The notes beneath the pieces were generated by a model. The model worked only from the letters and a program-made list of their open reading frames with translations. It was not told the DNA's origin and did no database searches. A stretch of 64,000 nucleotides of DNA from Lachancea thermotolerans CBS 6340 (Eukaryota; Ascomycota; Saccharomycetes; Saccharomycetales; Saccharomycetaceae), in the NCBI RefSeq assembly GCF_000142805.1, contig NC_013081.1, positions 806,001 to 870,000 of the forward strand, read 5' to 3'. The position numbers and the translations under genes are program-made. Below are positions 47,365 to 56,709 of the stretch, piece after piece (positions within the stretch are counted from its first letter, which is position 1; the number at the start of each line of letters is the position of its first letter).

Positions 47365-47591
47365 TATGTTCCATTTATGACTCCTGTTTAGGTGTTCTCG
47401 GTTACCAAGAGCAGGTCTTTTAGATTATGTATGCCGTTTAATGATCGTGCTTGACGGAATCCTGTCAACTAAGTCTCTGGCTCTTAGCTATGATGAGCGA
47501 CACTGGACCTGAAGATTAACACGTCTTCTATATGCTTTAGGTCTGAATGCTATTATATTCCTACCAGTTATTCGTATTTATCACTCAATGC

Positions 47592-49160
47592 TTAGACACT
47601 GATGGTTTTCCAAATGTTCAGACCATCTGTGCCGGTGCTTACCAGACAACCCGGGATCTGCTTATGCCACTTCACGTCTTTCACTTCTTTCTGCCAGTGT
47701 ACAAACAAAAGCTGTGGAGGGATCTCCTGAAGCTCTCTTGTTTCAGCAGCCTGTTGTTTGATTTCTTCATCATCAGCCTCAACGGAAAGATCCCACAAGC
47801 TTACGGTGTTATCTTCACTAGCGACAGCGATAATAGAGTCATCGAGTGGGTTGAAGGATATGGAGGTAATTGCACCCTTGTGGAAGTTGTACTGCGCGAC
47901 AGGACTTGTCGAAGCAGCAGTGTTTGGCGAAAACTGTCTCAAGTCCCAAACGCCCCAAGACCCATTGTCATCGCCACTAGCCAAGAGATACCCAATCTTT
48001 TCGTTCCAGCTGATGACGTTGACATCAGTTGCGGAGGCTTTAACAGATATGGCAGGCTTGTGCTTCTTAGATCTGGTGTCCCAGATCCTGATGTAGCCAT
48101 CACATCCACAAGACGCAAAAACCGTAGCTTCGGTACGCGAAAACTGGATGTCTTCGATGGACTGATTATTGCCGGCGCTGAAAGCTGTTTTGTCAGTGAT
48201 CCACTTAGATGTATGTCTTTGGGTCAGGTACACTCTGCCTGAGCAATCACCGGTCAAAAGAGACCCGCTTTTGTTCAATGGGGACCAATCCAATGCATAG
48301 CCCTCAACGTTACCGTGCGACCTCACAGTATGTATTGGTTTCTTGGCAGTCTTAGGAAGTTGGTATCCAGGAATCTCGAAGGCTTTGACCTGAGGGCCCA
48401 AGTCAAAAATGTAAACCTCACCGTTTTCGCTCATTGTAGCAGTGAGCTTTTCGGGGGACTCAGAGGCAAAGGGCGAAACCTTCAATCTGTTTGTGGTATC
48501 TTTAAGAGGGATGTTTTCATTCTCGACGATAGGGTCTTGGTCTTCGTCCTCGTCGTCATCATCTTCCTCTTCGTTATTGTCGTCCTTGACCAGTGTTTTT
48601 GCAAGCTGTGACATTTTTAGCAGCAACAGCTCGTTGTCTTTCTTTTTAGAAGCCTGGGTAGCAGTCGTCAAAAGAAGGGACTGTGGGTAGTTTCGGCGTT
48701 CGGACCCTAGTTTGTCGGGAACAATGTCGAGAGACAAGCAAGGCCAAGGGAGGTTGACGTTGTGTAACATTTCGTAGACCGTGGGATCAGCCTCGAGGAC
48801 CTCATCCGGCCCCAAAGGTCTCGACATATGTGGCAGATAGAGCTGCTGCTCAGCATTCTGCTGGTTCTGTTCCGCAGCCTGGTCTTGGTTCACCAACTCT
48901 TGGGCCTTCTGCTGGTTCTTTTCCATGAAATCTTCGTCGCCGTCTTGCTCATCTTCGTTCTCTTCATCCCCGTCCATCTGAATGATCTCACCATCGCTTT
49001 CGAACTCATCACTGTACTGGTCCTCGAATTCACCCATGTCGATGTCGCCCTCATCTCTGGAGGCAGATGGGGGTAGATCGCTAGAACCCACTTTTCTCGA
49101 CACCACGCGGTCATCAGCCGTGTCTGCGACTTCCTCAATCTGAGCGGATCTCTTCACCAT
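47592..49160 (-). CDS. RRB1: ribosome-assembly WD40 chaperone Rrb1
   Basis: The product is 522 residues (511 in S. cerevisiae). A very acidic N-terminal 70 residues, a Gln-rich stretch and the CAF1-type helper segment precede a WD40 propeller; a second acidic insertion lies at about 197-215. WD repeats are visible as [14 protein letters not shown] and SLWDLS. Rrb1 is the GRWD1 homologue and a dedicated chaperone of ribosomal protein Rpl3 in the nucleus. PAC and RRPE elements lie upstream. Position equals YMR131C, tandem with RIC1 and followed by JLP2. Confidence 0.96.
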   Translation of the reverse strand: MVKRSAQIEEVADTADDRVVSRKVGSSDLPPSASRDEGDIDMGEFEDQYSDEFESDGEIIQMDGDEENEDEQDGDEDFMEKNQQKAQELVNQDQAAEQNQQNAEQQLYLPHMSRPLGPDEVLEADPTVYEMLHNVNLPWPCLSLDIVPDKLGSERRNYPQSLLLTTATQASKKKDNELLLLKMSQLAKTLVKDDNNEEEDDDDEDEDQDPIVENENIPLKDTTNRLKVSPFASESPEKLTATMSENGEVYIFDLGPQVKAFEIPGYQLPKTAKKPIHTVRSHGNVEGYALDWSPLNKSGSLLTGDCSGRVYLTQRHTSKWITDKTAFSAGNNQSIEDIQFSRTEATVFASCGCDGYIRIWDTRSKKHKPAISVKASATDVNVISWNEKIGYLLASGDDNGSWGVWDLRQFSPNTAASTSPVAQYNFHKGAITSISFNPLDDSIIAVASEDNTVSLWDLSVEADDEEIKQQAAETRELQEIPPQLLFVHWQKEVKDVKWHKQIPGCLVSTGTDGLNIWKTISV

Positions 49161-49220
49161 TGTCTATAATGACTAGTTCTGAGCCAGTAATATGCTCTAC
49201 AGGATAGTCGCCTAGCTCAT

Positions 49221-49254
49221 CTCATCGACCTTTTCTTGTCGCGAAAAATTTTTT
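49221..49254 (-). promoter_or_regulatory. PAC-like plus RRPE elements before RRB1
   Basis: CTCATCG at 49221-49227 (PAC core, reversed relative to its usual writing) and AAAAATTTTTT from 49244 (RRPE) stand 61-95 bp before the RRB1 start. The same pair precedes ECM16, another ribosome-biogenesis gene in this window. Confidence 0.55.
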
Positions 49255-49383
49255 GTTTTAAGGTCTAATGAACAAACCGAAAAGAAAAACGAGCGCGCAC
49301 GTGAGCACAGCAATGTGTATCTCCTGCCACCAGCATTCCCTCAAAACACCTGAGAGCCCCTCGAAAATACGGTGACAAGTCTA

Positions 49384-49995
49384 TTACGGCCCGGAAACTT
49401 CGAAATCAGGCCCAGTCTTGCTTTTTTGTTTTTTGGCCTTTTTTGCTGACTTTCTTTCTTGCTCTTGGATTGCAAGTAACTCCCTGTTCTGAGAAATGAA
49501 GTTTACAAAGAACTCCGGATCTTTCTCCTTCTTTGCTTGGTGGAGTAGCTCCTCAACGTTGTCAAAAACCTCGACTTTCGTCTTGTCCAGTCGGTTCAAT
49601 ACCTGGTTTTCTCTTCCATAGCACTCCAACTTGTTAATCTTCTTCATTGATTTGAAGGACACCTCGCCTGGCTTCATATATCCACTTTTCCGTAGATTTA
49701 TCCAAGGCGTCGCTAATATCGTGCATTGCGGTAATTTATTTCCTTGGATTGACTTGGACTTGCACAGCTGTAGACAGTCACGGACCACTTCTTTAGGAAC
49801 ATTACGAAGGTCGCACTCGCCATCAAATAGCTTTAAGTAAACATGTCCGCTTGAATATTTGTCTGCATGGAACCAGTAATAATTCAAGTCCTTGTAGCCA
49901 TATTTTATCAGCAAATCGTTTTCGAACTTATCCTTCCCAACAACAATAGAGTATTCACAACCTTCGTCAGACTTTGCTGTGTAGAAATATACCAT
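49384..49995 (-). CDS. JLP2: Jlp2, NFACT-R/CCDC25-family protein
   Basis: The product is 203 residues (208 in S. cerevisiae). It begins MVYFYTAKSDEGCEY and carries the DUF814 (NFACT-R) core, with SGHVYLKL near 49-56 and a basic Lys-rich C-terminal helix (about 170-198). The domain is shared with Rqc2/NEMF. Its precise role in yeast is not settled. Position equals YMR132C. It is divergent from REC114 with 241 bp between starts. Confidence 0.94.
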   Translation of the reverse strand: MVYFYTAKSDEGCEYSIVVGKDKFENDLLIKYGYKDLNYYWFHADKYSSGHVYLKLFDGECDLRNVPKEVVRDCLQLCKSKSIQGNKLPQCTILATPWINLRKSGYMKPGEVSFKSMKKINKLECYGRENQVLNRLDKTKVEVFDNVEELLHQAKKEKDPEFFVNFISQNRELLAIQEQERKSAKKAKKQKSKTGPDFEVSGP

Positions 49996-50021
49996 GCTTT
50001 AACAATACAGACCCTGTTGTT

Positions 50022-50031
50022 TAGCCGCCGA
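50022..50031 (+). promoter_or_regulatory. URS1 (Ume6) site upstream of REC114, distal
   Basis: TAGCCGCCGA is a perfect URS1 (reverse of TCGGCGGCTA), 206 bp before the REC114 ATG. It lies between JLP2 and REC114. URS1 represses meiotic genes in mitosis and activates them early in meiosis. Confidence 0.7.
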
Positions 50032-50140
50032 GTGGCACTTTGCTTGTTTGATTACGAACTGAATTTTCTCAACAAAGTGGTTCTAAAAGGGAATATCGTG
50101 GATAAGTACCTCGAAAGAGCTCACAAAGTGTAAATAAGGA

Positions 50141-50150
50141 TCGGCGGCAA
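50141..50150 (+). promoter_or_regulatory. URS1-like site upstream of REC114, proximal
   Basis: TCGGCGGCAA lies 87 bp before the ATG, in the opposite orientation to the distal site. It matches URS1 except near its end and is identical to the motif inside REC102 exon 1. Confidence 0.62.
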
Positions 50151-50236
50151 AAATCCGAAGGTTTATCTCTCAGTCTTTAAAGACCTAACAAACCGCTTTT
50201 CATTGGTGCTAGAGCCTGCATTGATCAAGTGTCATT

Positions 50237-51695
50237 ATGTTCGACACCAGCGTTGAATTAAGAAGGTACGCCTGCTATCTAGAGGAAATACCCGCACCGC
50301 AGGGTTTGAACTCCGTGAGAGGCCCAACAAACGTTGACAAGTGGAAGCACATCAAGAACAGCGTTAAAAAAGAGTTTCTAATCAGGCAAGATAATGCTCG
50401 AAAGTTTACACTTCAGGTTTTAGTTGATGACGTGAATATGGAAAGGATAGTAGTTGATTTTGGTTCAGCTGTTGCTACTTCCTCGGTACCAGGAAATGTG
50501 GCACAATTCTCTGCGAGGTTCCCATCAATAATGTGCAAATACTTACAAGTACTCGACAACCGTGTTGTCATCCGCCGATTTCAGATGGGGTTTATGGCTC
50601 TCCAGGATTTCGATCGATGTTGCAATTCCCTCCAACAAATTGGGTTCATGTTGAAGTCAGCGAGTATTTTACGTGCAGATGAGCATTTTCAAAGCCGAAC
50701 TGACAGCATTCTGAGCTCGCAGATGCCGGCTGAAATCTCCTCTTTAACTCCCCCGAGCTCACAATTTCATGTGCAGAACAGTTTCTCAAGCTCGACAAAA
50801 AGACCGCTTGACCAGGACTCTCCACAGGCACCTATTAGCCGTGAAAACATCTCAAATTACAGAAAGGATATTAATCAAACTAACGGTAATATCCAATCGA
50901 CGGCTCCATTGGATACGCAGACCCTTATAGGTAACAAAGTTTTAAGCCGAGAGTCAAGCTCACTGCAGGAGTTTGTCAAAAAGCCGACAGAAAGCAGAGT
51001 AGTATCCACCGCAAATCATTTTTTGAATCCGCAATACCTCTCAAAAGAAGTTGGTGACAAGGCTTCGTCAAGCCCGCGAAATAAGCCGACTAGAGAAGAA
51101 ACGCACATCCCTACGAAGGGGCCTAACCTGGTGGCCTCGAGTCGAGAAAATACATTTAAGCTATACAAAAAACCTCTTGATCAATGCGTGCCCATCAATG
51201 TATCTAAGAGTCCTCACATGCTCGGTGAATATATAGATGTGGTCAGCGCCCAGTCTGAGCGGGTCGCTGTTCCGGAAGGTGCACCTAGGTCTAGTTCTCA
51301 CCAGAAAATTTTTGAGACTGAAAATCAGTCAGAATCTTCTGGTGCCTCTGTTGCCAAGCTGCCATGTTCGCAGTCACTAATCCACCCTTTGCAAGGTCTT
51401 CTTGGGAAGGAAGATTTACGACAGCCGCTGTCACCAACTAATGGGACTCTTGAAAGGGAAGCAATTCCAACGAGACCAGCCTTGACGAAGGATCTATTGA
51501 AAGAAAGGATTAAGGACCAGAATTTTATGCAATGGGTATGCCAAGCTTTCCGAAGTCATTTTGATTACCTAATCTCAAGGACGTAGCGACGTTTAAAATT
51601 GATCTACTAACATAATCCAGGTTAATGACATTGAGAAAACTCTGTCTTCGATGGTTAAGAACGATTCTCAGAATTCAAACCTATCTGGTCTCTGA
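50237..51695 (+). CDS. REC114: meiotic double-strand-break protein Rec114 (two exons)
   Basis: Exon 1 is 50237-51535 (433 codons) and exon 2 is 51621-51695, giving 457 residues (428 in S. cerevisiae). The N-terminal ~150 residues form the conserved PH-like domain (from about 15, ending near SARILR-like sequence at about 150). The middle is disordered and Ser/Pro-rich. The spliced C-terminus reads FMQWVNDIEKTLSSMVK, an amphipathic helix like the one that binds Mei4. Rec114 with Mei4 and Mer2 forms condensates that recruit Spo11. I recall that S. cerevisiae REC114 also has a 3' intron. Without splicing the last 16 residues change. Position equals YMR133W. Confidence 0.94.
51536..51620 (+). other. 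REC114 3' intron (85 bp)
   Basis: The donor is GTATGC (off consensus in the last base), the branch point TACTAAC at 51605-51611 and the acceptor CAG at 51618-51620, about 10 nt past the branch adenosine. It lies between codons (phase 0). Confidence 0.9.
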
Positions 51696-51810
51696 ACAAT
51701 CAAGCTTTCTCCTAACATGCGGCCTCGCTAAATGTATCATAACTAATTTGCTCTTTTAATATCCGTTGGTTGGGCGACGAGTTTACTTACTTTTAACCTA
51801 CAAACTTCGT

Positions 51811-52581
51811 TCACAAGAACGCTAAGGCACCTGCCAGGAGACCCGCAGCGACTGGTACGTTGTAAGAGTTTGCTCCACCCGTGGAGCTCGCACCAGATCC
51901 AGTTGAGTTGCCGCTTGAAGTACTGCTGGCACCAGATCCCGATGCGGAACCAGAGGCAGAAGAACCAGAAGCGGCAGATTCATTGAGGTTAGCAGATCCT
52001 GAAGGAGAGTAATCTGAATCGCCGGAGCTGTCCGAAGAGCTACCGGTGGATGATGATGAATTACCGTAGGAAGTCGAGTTGAGCGCACTCGAAGAGCCTG
52101 GCTGCAGAATTGTTGTTGAGGAAGTGCCCTCACCTGCGTTTCCGTACGACCCCGTTGAATTAGAAGAGCTGTTAGAGCTGCTTCCTAGGGATGTTTCTAT
52201 ACTAGGCATCGCGGTGGATGCGCCGCTCGCGCTCTCTGCAATTGAGGCTGTGGAGTTCCCTAATGAGTTATCGCCCAACCCAGTGGCAGCGGCAATAGAG
52301 GAGATCCCTGTGGCAACTCCTGCCGTAGCGCCGGTGTAGGAGACTCCTGTTGCAGGTCCGGTCGCATCGACTTCTTTGGTTGCAGAAGAGTCTTCTGCAG
52401 CCGCGCCTGACTCCTCAGCGACTGACGAGGCTGTGGAGATGCCAGCAGCGGCTTCGGATAACCCAGCAACCGCAGCAGTTGTATCGGATGACCCGGCGCC
52501 TGCAGAGCTCTCGTCCAAACTTGAAAGAGCGAGAGCTGTGGCCGGTAAAAGAGGCAAAAGTGTACTGAGTGAGATATGCAT
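51811..52581 (-). CDS. GPI-anchored Ser/Ala/Gly-rich cell-wall protein
   Basis: The product is 256 residues. I chose the ATG at 52581, which gives a signal peptide (MHISLSTLLPLLPATALA); the longer frame starts only at a TTG. The body is Ser, Ala, Gly, Thr and Asn with many N-glycosylation motifs (NST, NSS). The end YNVPVAAGLLAGALAFL is a GPI-attachment signal after small residues. Such proteins are linked to the cell wall. A TATA-type run (TATATAT, 52692-52699) lies about 110 bp upstream. It lies where the YMR133W-YMR134W and YLR039C-YLR043C orders meet, so YLR040C or YLR042C could be its counterpart; I cannot confirm this from the sequence. Confidence 0.85.
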   Translation of the reverse strand: MHISLSTLLPLLPATALALSSLDESSAGAGSSDTTAAVAGLSEAAAGISTASSVAEESGAAAEDSSATKEVDATGPATGVSYTGATAGVATGISSIAAATGLGDNSLGNSTASIAESASGASTAMPSIETSLGSSSNSSSNSTGSYGNAGEGTSSTTILQPGSSSALNSTSYGNSSSSTGSSSDSSGDSDYSPSGSANLNESAASGSSASGSASGSGASSTSSGNSTGSGASSTGGANSYNVPVAAGLLAGALAFL

Positions 52582-53338
52582 TTTGAGTGTGATTTGATTT
52601 TTGATCTGGAGTGAGCACAAGTCGTGAGAGCTTATGGTTGTTTATGCCAAGAGCGAACTGAACTGGCATTTTGTCGGCTCACTTGGGGCTAATATATATG
52701 ACGCTTCATTTCATTCATCGCCAAGGTTCTAGAATGCACTATCAAAGTCCCGGCTGCGCCTTTGAGTTTAGTTCAATTCGACTGTTAATTTTGGGCCATG
52801 TCTCGAATTTTGTAGCTGCCAACCTCTTACAAGTCATGGGCCCAGCCAGCGACAGATTTCATTAAGACGGTGCTTTAACTTTTGAATTTACGCCCCGTTT
52901 TTTCTTGTGTGTTTGCTGCGGCACCAAATAGGGTTCACCAAATGCGTATTTCGCGTTGCGAGTGCTGTCATCGTCATACGCAATGCTCAAGGGTGTTAAC
53001 CATAACGATATTTTTATGCCGAGACTTGCCTCCAGCTAATAACCAGGCTGAGCTCTCTGGATCTGGAATTTGCTGAGGTAAGCTAAGAAAGAATTCACCA
53101 ATTCTGGAATCTTGGACTGTAAACAGCTCAAAAGCGTCACTTCAGGTGATCAAATGGAATCACGCTGAATCACTCGTTTTTTGTGATTTTGCCTGCGCTG
53201 TTAGTTGTCACGTGACCAGAGCATGTTGAACGAACACATGTATAATCGTATCCGAAGTCCAATGAGCTAGATCTATGCACACCCTTTCTATAAGTAAGCT
53301 TTACACATTAGGAGCGAGCCGGCCGGAAACAACAGAGC
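52582..53338 (+). other. 757-bp divergent promoter between the wall protein and ERG29
   Basis: This contains the TATA-like run of the wall-protein gene and a palindromic GTCACGTGAC near 53207, about 130 bp before ERG29. I see nothing else recognisable. Confidence 0.5.
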
Positions 53339-54070
53339 ATGTGGAATAGGGTGGTTTCGCACCTTTCCAATTTGGAGGATGTTGCGATTAATTATCTGAG
53401 AAGGTTCCCTTGTATGGCAGAGTATACTTATGACCCTATAAGTGCCCGAATCACGCTCTTCTTGCTCGTTGTAGGGACGATGGCGTTCATAAACGAGCTT
53501 TACATCACCATCGAAATGACTTTCCTGCAGAAAGAGACCTACGCAGAGCTGAATAAAGCACCGCTCAATGTGGAAGATTTAAGGAATCACCGGATGGTTA
53601 TGGACGATGAGTTTCACGGGCGGGAATGGTGGGACGAGAAGAGCGGCATTGTTATCGAGGAATTTGAGTCTCGTGAGCGGTTCTTTGCTAAACCTGTCCA
53701 TGTAGCACATGTTTATGTTGAGTGCAACATCATAGACGGTGAGACAGGTTCGGACTTGCTATCGCGGCCTTTCCAATTTCATATAGAGTTTTCGCCAGAG
53801 GAGTACGAAAACGAAAAAAGGCCAGAGTTTGGCTGCAAGCTCATAGTGCTCAGACGCAAACTCTACCACTTCTTCAAGGAGACTGAGCTGTATCAAGAAC
53901 TTGTGGCTCACAATTCAAAGAAAGATGAAAGTGTGCGCTTCACTGTATCGAGCGGCGTTAAAATCTATAACGCGGCGAAAGAGCTGTTACCTACCACAAT
54001 TGACGACATCCAGCTATGTTTCTTGAAGATAGAAACTGGTGACAGCATAAGATGCGACTTTGTTGTGTAA
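53339..54070 (+). CDS. ERG29: Erg29, sterol-synthesis membrane protein
   Basis: The product is 243 residues (237 in S. cerevisiae). One membrane span at about 35-55 (ITLFLLVVGTMAFINELYI) is followed by a soluble domain with EFHGREWWDEKSG and a C-terminal half rich in charged residues. Erg29 is an ER protein needed at the C-4 methyl sterol oxidase (Erg25) step of ergosterol synthesis. Position equals YMR134W. It converges on GID8, with 42 bp between stops. Confidence 0.92.
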   Translation: MWNRVVSHLSNLEDVAINYLRRFPCMAEYTYDPISARITLFLLVVGTMAFINELYITIEMTFLQKETYAELNKAPLNVEDLRNHRMVMDDEFHGREWWDEKSGIVIEEFESRERFFAKPVHVAHVYVECNIIDGETGSDLLSRPFQFHIEFSPEEYENEKRPEFGCKLIVLRRKLYHFFKETELYQELVAHNSKKDESVRFTVSSGVKIYNAAKELLPTTIDDIQLCFLKIETGDSIRCDFVV

Positions 54071-54112
54071 AATAGATTCTCAAAAAAGCGATTGATCATC
54101 ATGCGTACTTTA

Positions 54113-55270
54113 TTAAACCCCGCCCTCCACTCTGGGAACTCCAACCCCACAATTATGTAGCTGGTTTTCGCACCACGCCCACAGCTTCATAACCTGATTT
54201 AATTTAGCTTCGTACTGGATTTGTTGGCTTGCCTCAACAGAATCATCGGGCTTAGTTTCACTTTCTGAATCCCTTTCTTTTAGCAGAGAAGCGGTATTCT
54301 TCCAAGCATTTGTGTCCCAAGGCTTGCTTGCTGGGGTAGCGTCAAGCCCCCCTTTGATGTCACCGAGTTTGGTCGTGGTGTACTCAATATCTGTTGAGTC
54401 TTTTGTCTTGGTATTAAGCAGACCGTTGTAGGTACTGAATCCCTTGTGGAAAGTCTTGAAACCGATGAGGTCAGGGAAAGCAGCGCTATTGCTGGAAGAC
54501 AAGATTTCGGCATGCATTGACTCAAGCAGTTTGCGGTTCACCAAGTCGGCGATCTTGGTACGGAGTGATAACGAATAAAGGTTTCGTAGGCTTTTTGGCA
54601 GACTAGAGCTTGATTCGCCTTCTGAGGAGCTCTCCATGGGAAACAAGAGAAGGGTCATCACGAGCTCCAATTCCTTCATGTAGCGCTTGTTCGAGTCTGC
54701 TTTGAATGCAAGCTTTTGCTGCGAGTACTCTATGAGCTCTAGGATGAAGCCACTGGACTCTTCCGGAGAGGCGCCGCTTTGGTGGTGTTTTCGTATCATT
54801 TCTATTAGGTTTAGTAATAGCAGCTTAAAATGCAGGTCATCCTCACCGGCTTTTGGCTTAGTGCTGGATTCCGTTTTCACGTTTTCCAACACCTGGGCGC
54901 CAAAGGTGGAGCATATCAACTCTATCGCTTCCAGAATGCGGCCACGCTTTATTAGCTCGCGAACGTGGGCCCTCTCCCTGATTTTGTAAACCTGGTTGAA
55001 TAGCTCCGCATCCTTATTGTTGCGGACATATCCCAGCTCCCTTGCCATCCTGATGCTGGATTCTTCATAACTCATCACTACAAAATAGTTCAAGAGCAAA
55101 TTCGCGATTGAAGGCTCTGAGCACGAACGCTTGTTCTGTAAATCTCCTCCCGATCGAAGTTCGCTTGAATTGCCGTTCAGATCAAGCGAGAGACCAGAGT
55201 CCACAACATACTCCTTCCACTCTTGGCGTGTGAAGGCTTTTCTGTCATAGGTTCCATTTGAATTAGTCAT
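54113..55270 (-). CDS. GID8: Gid8, GID ubiquitin-ligase scaffold
   Basis: The product is 385 residues from the ATG at 55270; a longer frame starts only at a TTG. S. cerevisiae Gid8 is 455. LisH-like sequence lies at about 55-85 (IANLLLNYFVVMSYEESSI), then the CTLH domain (about 88-160, RERAHVRELIKRGRILEAIE), then the CRA domain to the end. Gid8 joins Gid1 to the RING pair Gid2/Gid9 in the ligase that degrades fructose-1,6-bisphosphatase and other gluconeogenic enzymes when glucose returns. The shorter length lies mainly in the linkers. Position equals YMR135C. Confidence 0.94.
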   Translation of the reverse strand: MTNSNGTYDRKAFTRQEWKEYVVDSGLSLDLNGNSSELRSGGDLQNKRSCSEPSIANLLLNYFVVMSYEESSIRMARELGYVRNNKDAELFNQVYKIRERAHVRELIKRGRILEAIELICSTFGAQVLENVKTESSTKPKAGEDDLHFKLLLLNLIEMIRKHHQSGASPEESSGFILELIEYSQQKLAFKADSNKRYMKELELVMTLLLFPMESSSEGESSSSLPKSLRNLYSLSLRTKIADLVNRKLLESMHAEILSSSNSAAFPDLIGFKTFHKGFSTYNGLLNTKTKDSTDIEYTTTKLGDIKGGLDATPASKPWDTNAWKNTASLLKERDSESETKPDDSVEASQQIQYEAKLNQVMKLWAWCENQLHNCGVGVPRVEGGV

Positions 55271-55719
55271 TTCCCAGCTAGCGGACAAATTGTAAGCTCA
55301 ACTGATTGCTTGAAGACTGCAACCCTCCTTGCGTGAGGAAGTAGCGGTGTGGCATCCCTGAATGTTCTATTCTACCTGGTGAAGGGATATTTATTGCATG
55401 AAGGGGCTCCGGTGTTCGTTCAAAATTACCCATTCGTTCCTCGCAGTGGACATGCCTTGTTATATCACATAATTGAAAAGGCAAGCCAAAGCCGCGGCTG
55501 AATATTGGGGCGCTTCTTTCTTGTGCTGCTAGTGTAGAAGGAAAGGAGTTGCTGACAAGCTTCTTGAACCCTGTCTTCAATTGAAATTTTACGACGGGGT
55601 CATTTTTCTGGTGTTAAAGTTATAAATTTACACCGAACATGACCTCGCAATGGCCAACTAACTTATAGCATTAAGAGGCATTAAGAGGTGAGGCCTTGCT
55701 CACCAATAGAAAAAGTTCT

Positions 55720-56328
55720 ATGAGAAGCCAAACCTGGCCTGCTCGCGCTTCTGCTCTCATCAATTACAGGTCACTCGGCACGCATGTGAACAGCGTCATT
55801 ACTAGAGCAGTGAATTGTAGGCTACGGACTGGCGCCCAACAGCATCGAGGTGAGCCAGTGAGCTCGGCTGCAACTTTGTTCCTTATTGTGCAATCCAAAT
55901 ACTGGCTCTTGGAAAACAAACTTTATTTTTGTCGTTCTGGTCTCAGTTGCAGTGCTTTCGAGGCGAGACGCATCTTCGAGTTTTTGGTTTTGGCTTTGGA
56001 GTGCGGCTTGAAAAATACTTACATTTTGCACGCCAGATCGCTGTCCGCGCCTCGGCCAGCATTTCAATTTCTTGTTCTCACGTCTTTAATGTTGAGTTAT
56101 TTAATGTCATTGTGCAAAATGCTGACATTAATAAATTTTTGCAAGTGCGGCATGGATGACAGCTACAAAGCTCCGACGCTTGCTCGCCTTGTAGCAGGAG
56201 TTGAGCTTAACAAGCCCTTCCCGGCAGAAATTTCGCAAACTATCCGTTGGGCGTTTCCGCGGACCTTGATGTTAAAGCTATATCACTCTTTCTCTTTAGG
56301 GGCGAGGCTGGACCTTAGACGTCTGTAG
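55720..56328 (+). CDS. 202-codon open frame in the GAT2 upstream region, unrecognised
   Basis: The frame is open from a TTG at 55696; the first ATG is at 55720. TATAAATT at 55621-55628 stands 99 bp before that ATG. The product is rich in Leu, Ser, Ala, Arg and Cys, has one possible membrane stretch (about residues 120-140, FQFLVLTSLMLSYLMSLC), and resembles nothing I know. No gene is annotated here in S. cerevisiae. A chance frame of 200 codons is unlikely but not impossible. It may instead be the long GAT2 promoter. Confidence 0.28.
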   Translation: MRSQTWPARASALINYRSLGTHVNSVITRAVNCRLRTGAQQHRGEPVSSAATLFLIVQSKYWLLENKLYFCRSGLSCSAFEARRIFEFLVLALECGLKNTYILHARSLSAPRPAFQFLVLTSLMLSYLMSLCKMLTLINFCKCGMDDSYKAPTLARLVAGVELNKPFPAEISQTIRWAFPRTLMLKLYHSFSLGARLDLRRL

Positions 56329-56709
56329 TACCCTAATACTTAGAATCCAGCCAAACGTATTTTGCAAGCCCTGCTGGAAGCTGCCTGCATAGAGATCAGC
56401 TACTGCGAAGCAACCTGTGGCAACCCCTAGAAGCCAGGCACTGGGAATGCAAGAACGTTTTGCTTACCAAAGTTTCGACAGGAGGCATAGCGCGTAAGGC
56501 AGGTTAACGGTACGCGCCCCGCGCGACGAAGTATAAGAGGGCACAGGTTGCAGGCCTTCCACGCAGATGCGGCATATTGTGGTAGCGAGAGTGAGGAGCG
56601 CTCGGACCCCAGAATCAAAGGGTACTGTTTACCTATCCAGCCGAAACATTACAAGCGCTTGATCTCTTTCATAGCTAAACAGTTGCTTACCTCACACAAT
56701 CAACCAGAG

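Noticed and set aside
47547-48242. 231-codon open frame on the + strand
   Set aside because: It lies antisense to the RRB1 WD40 coding region and has no independent support.
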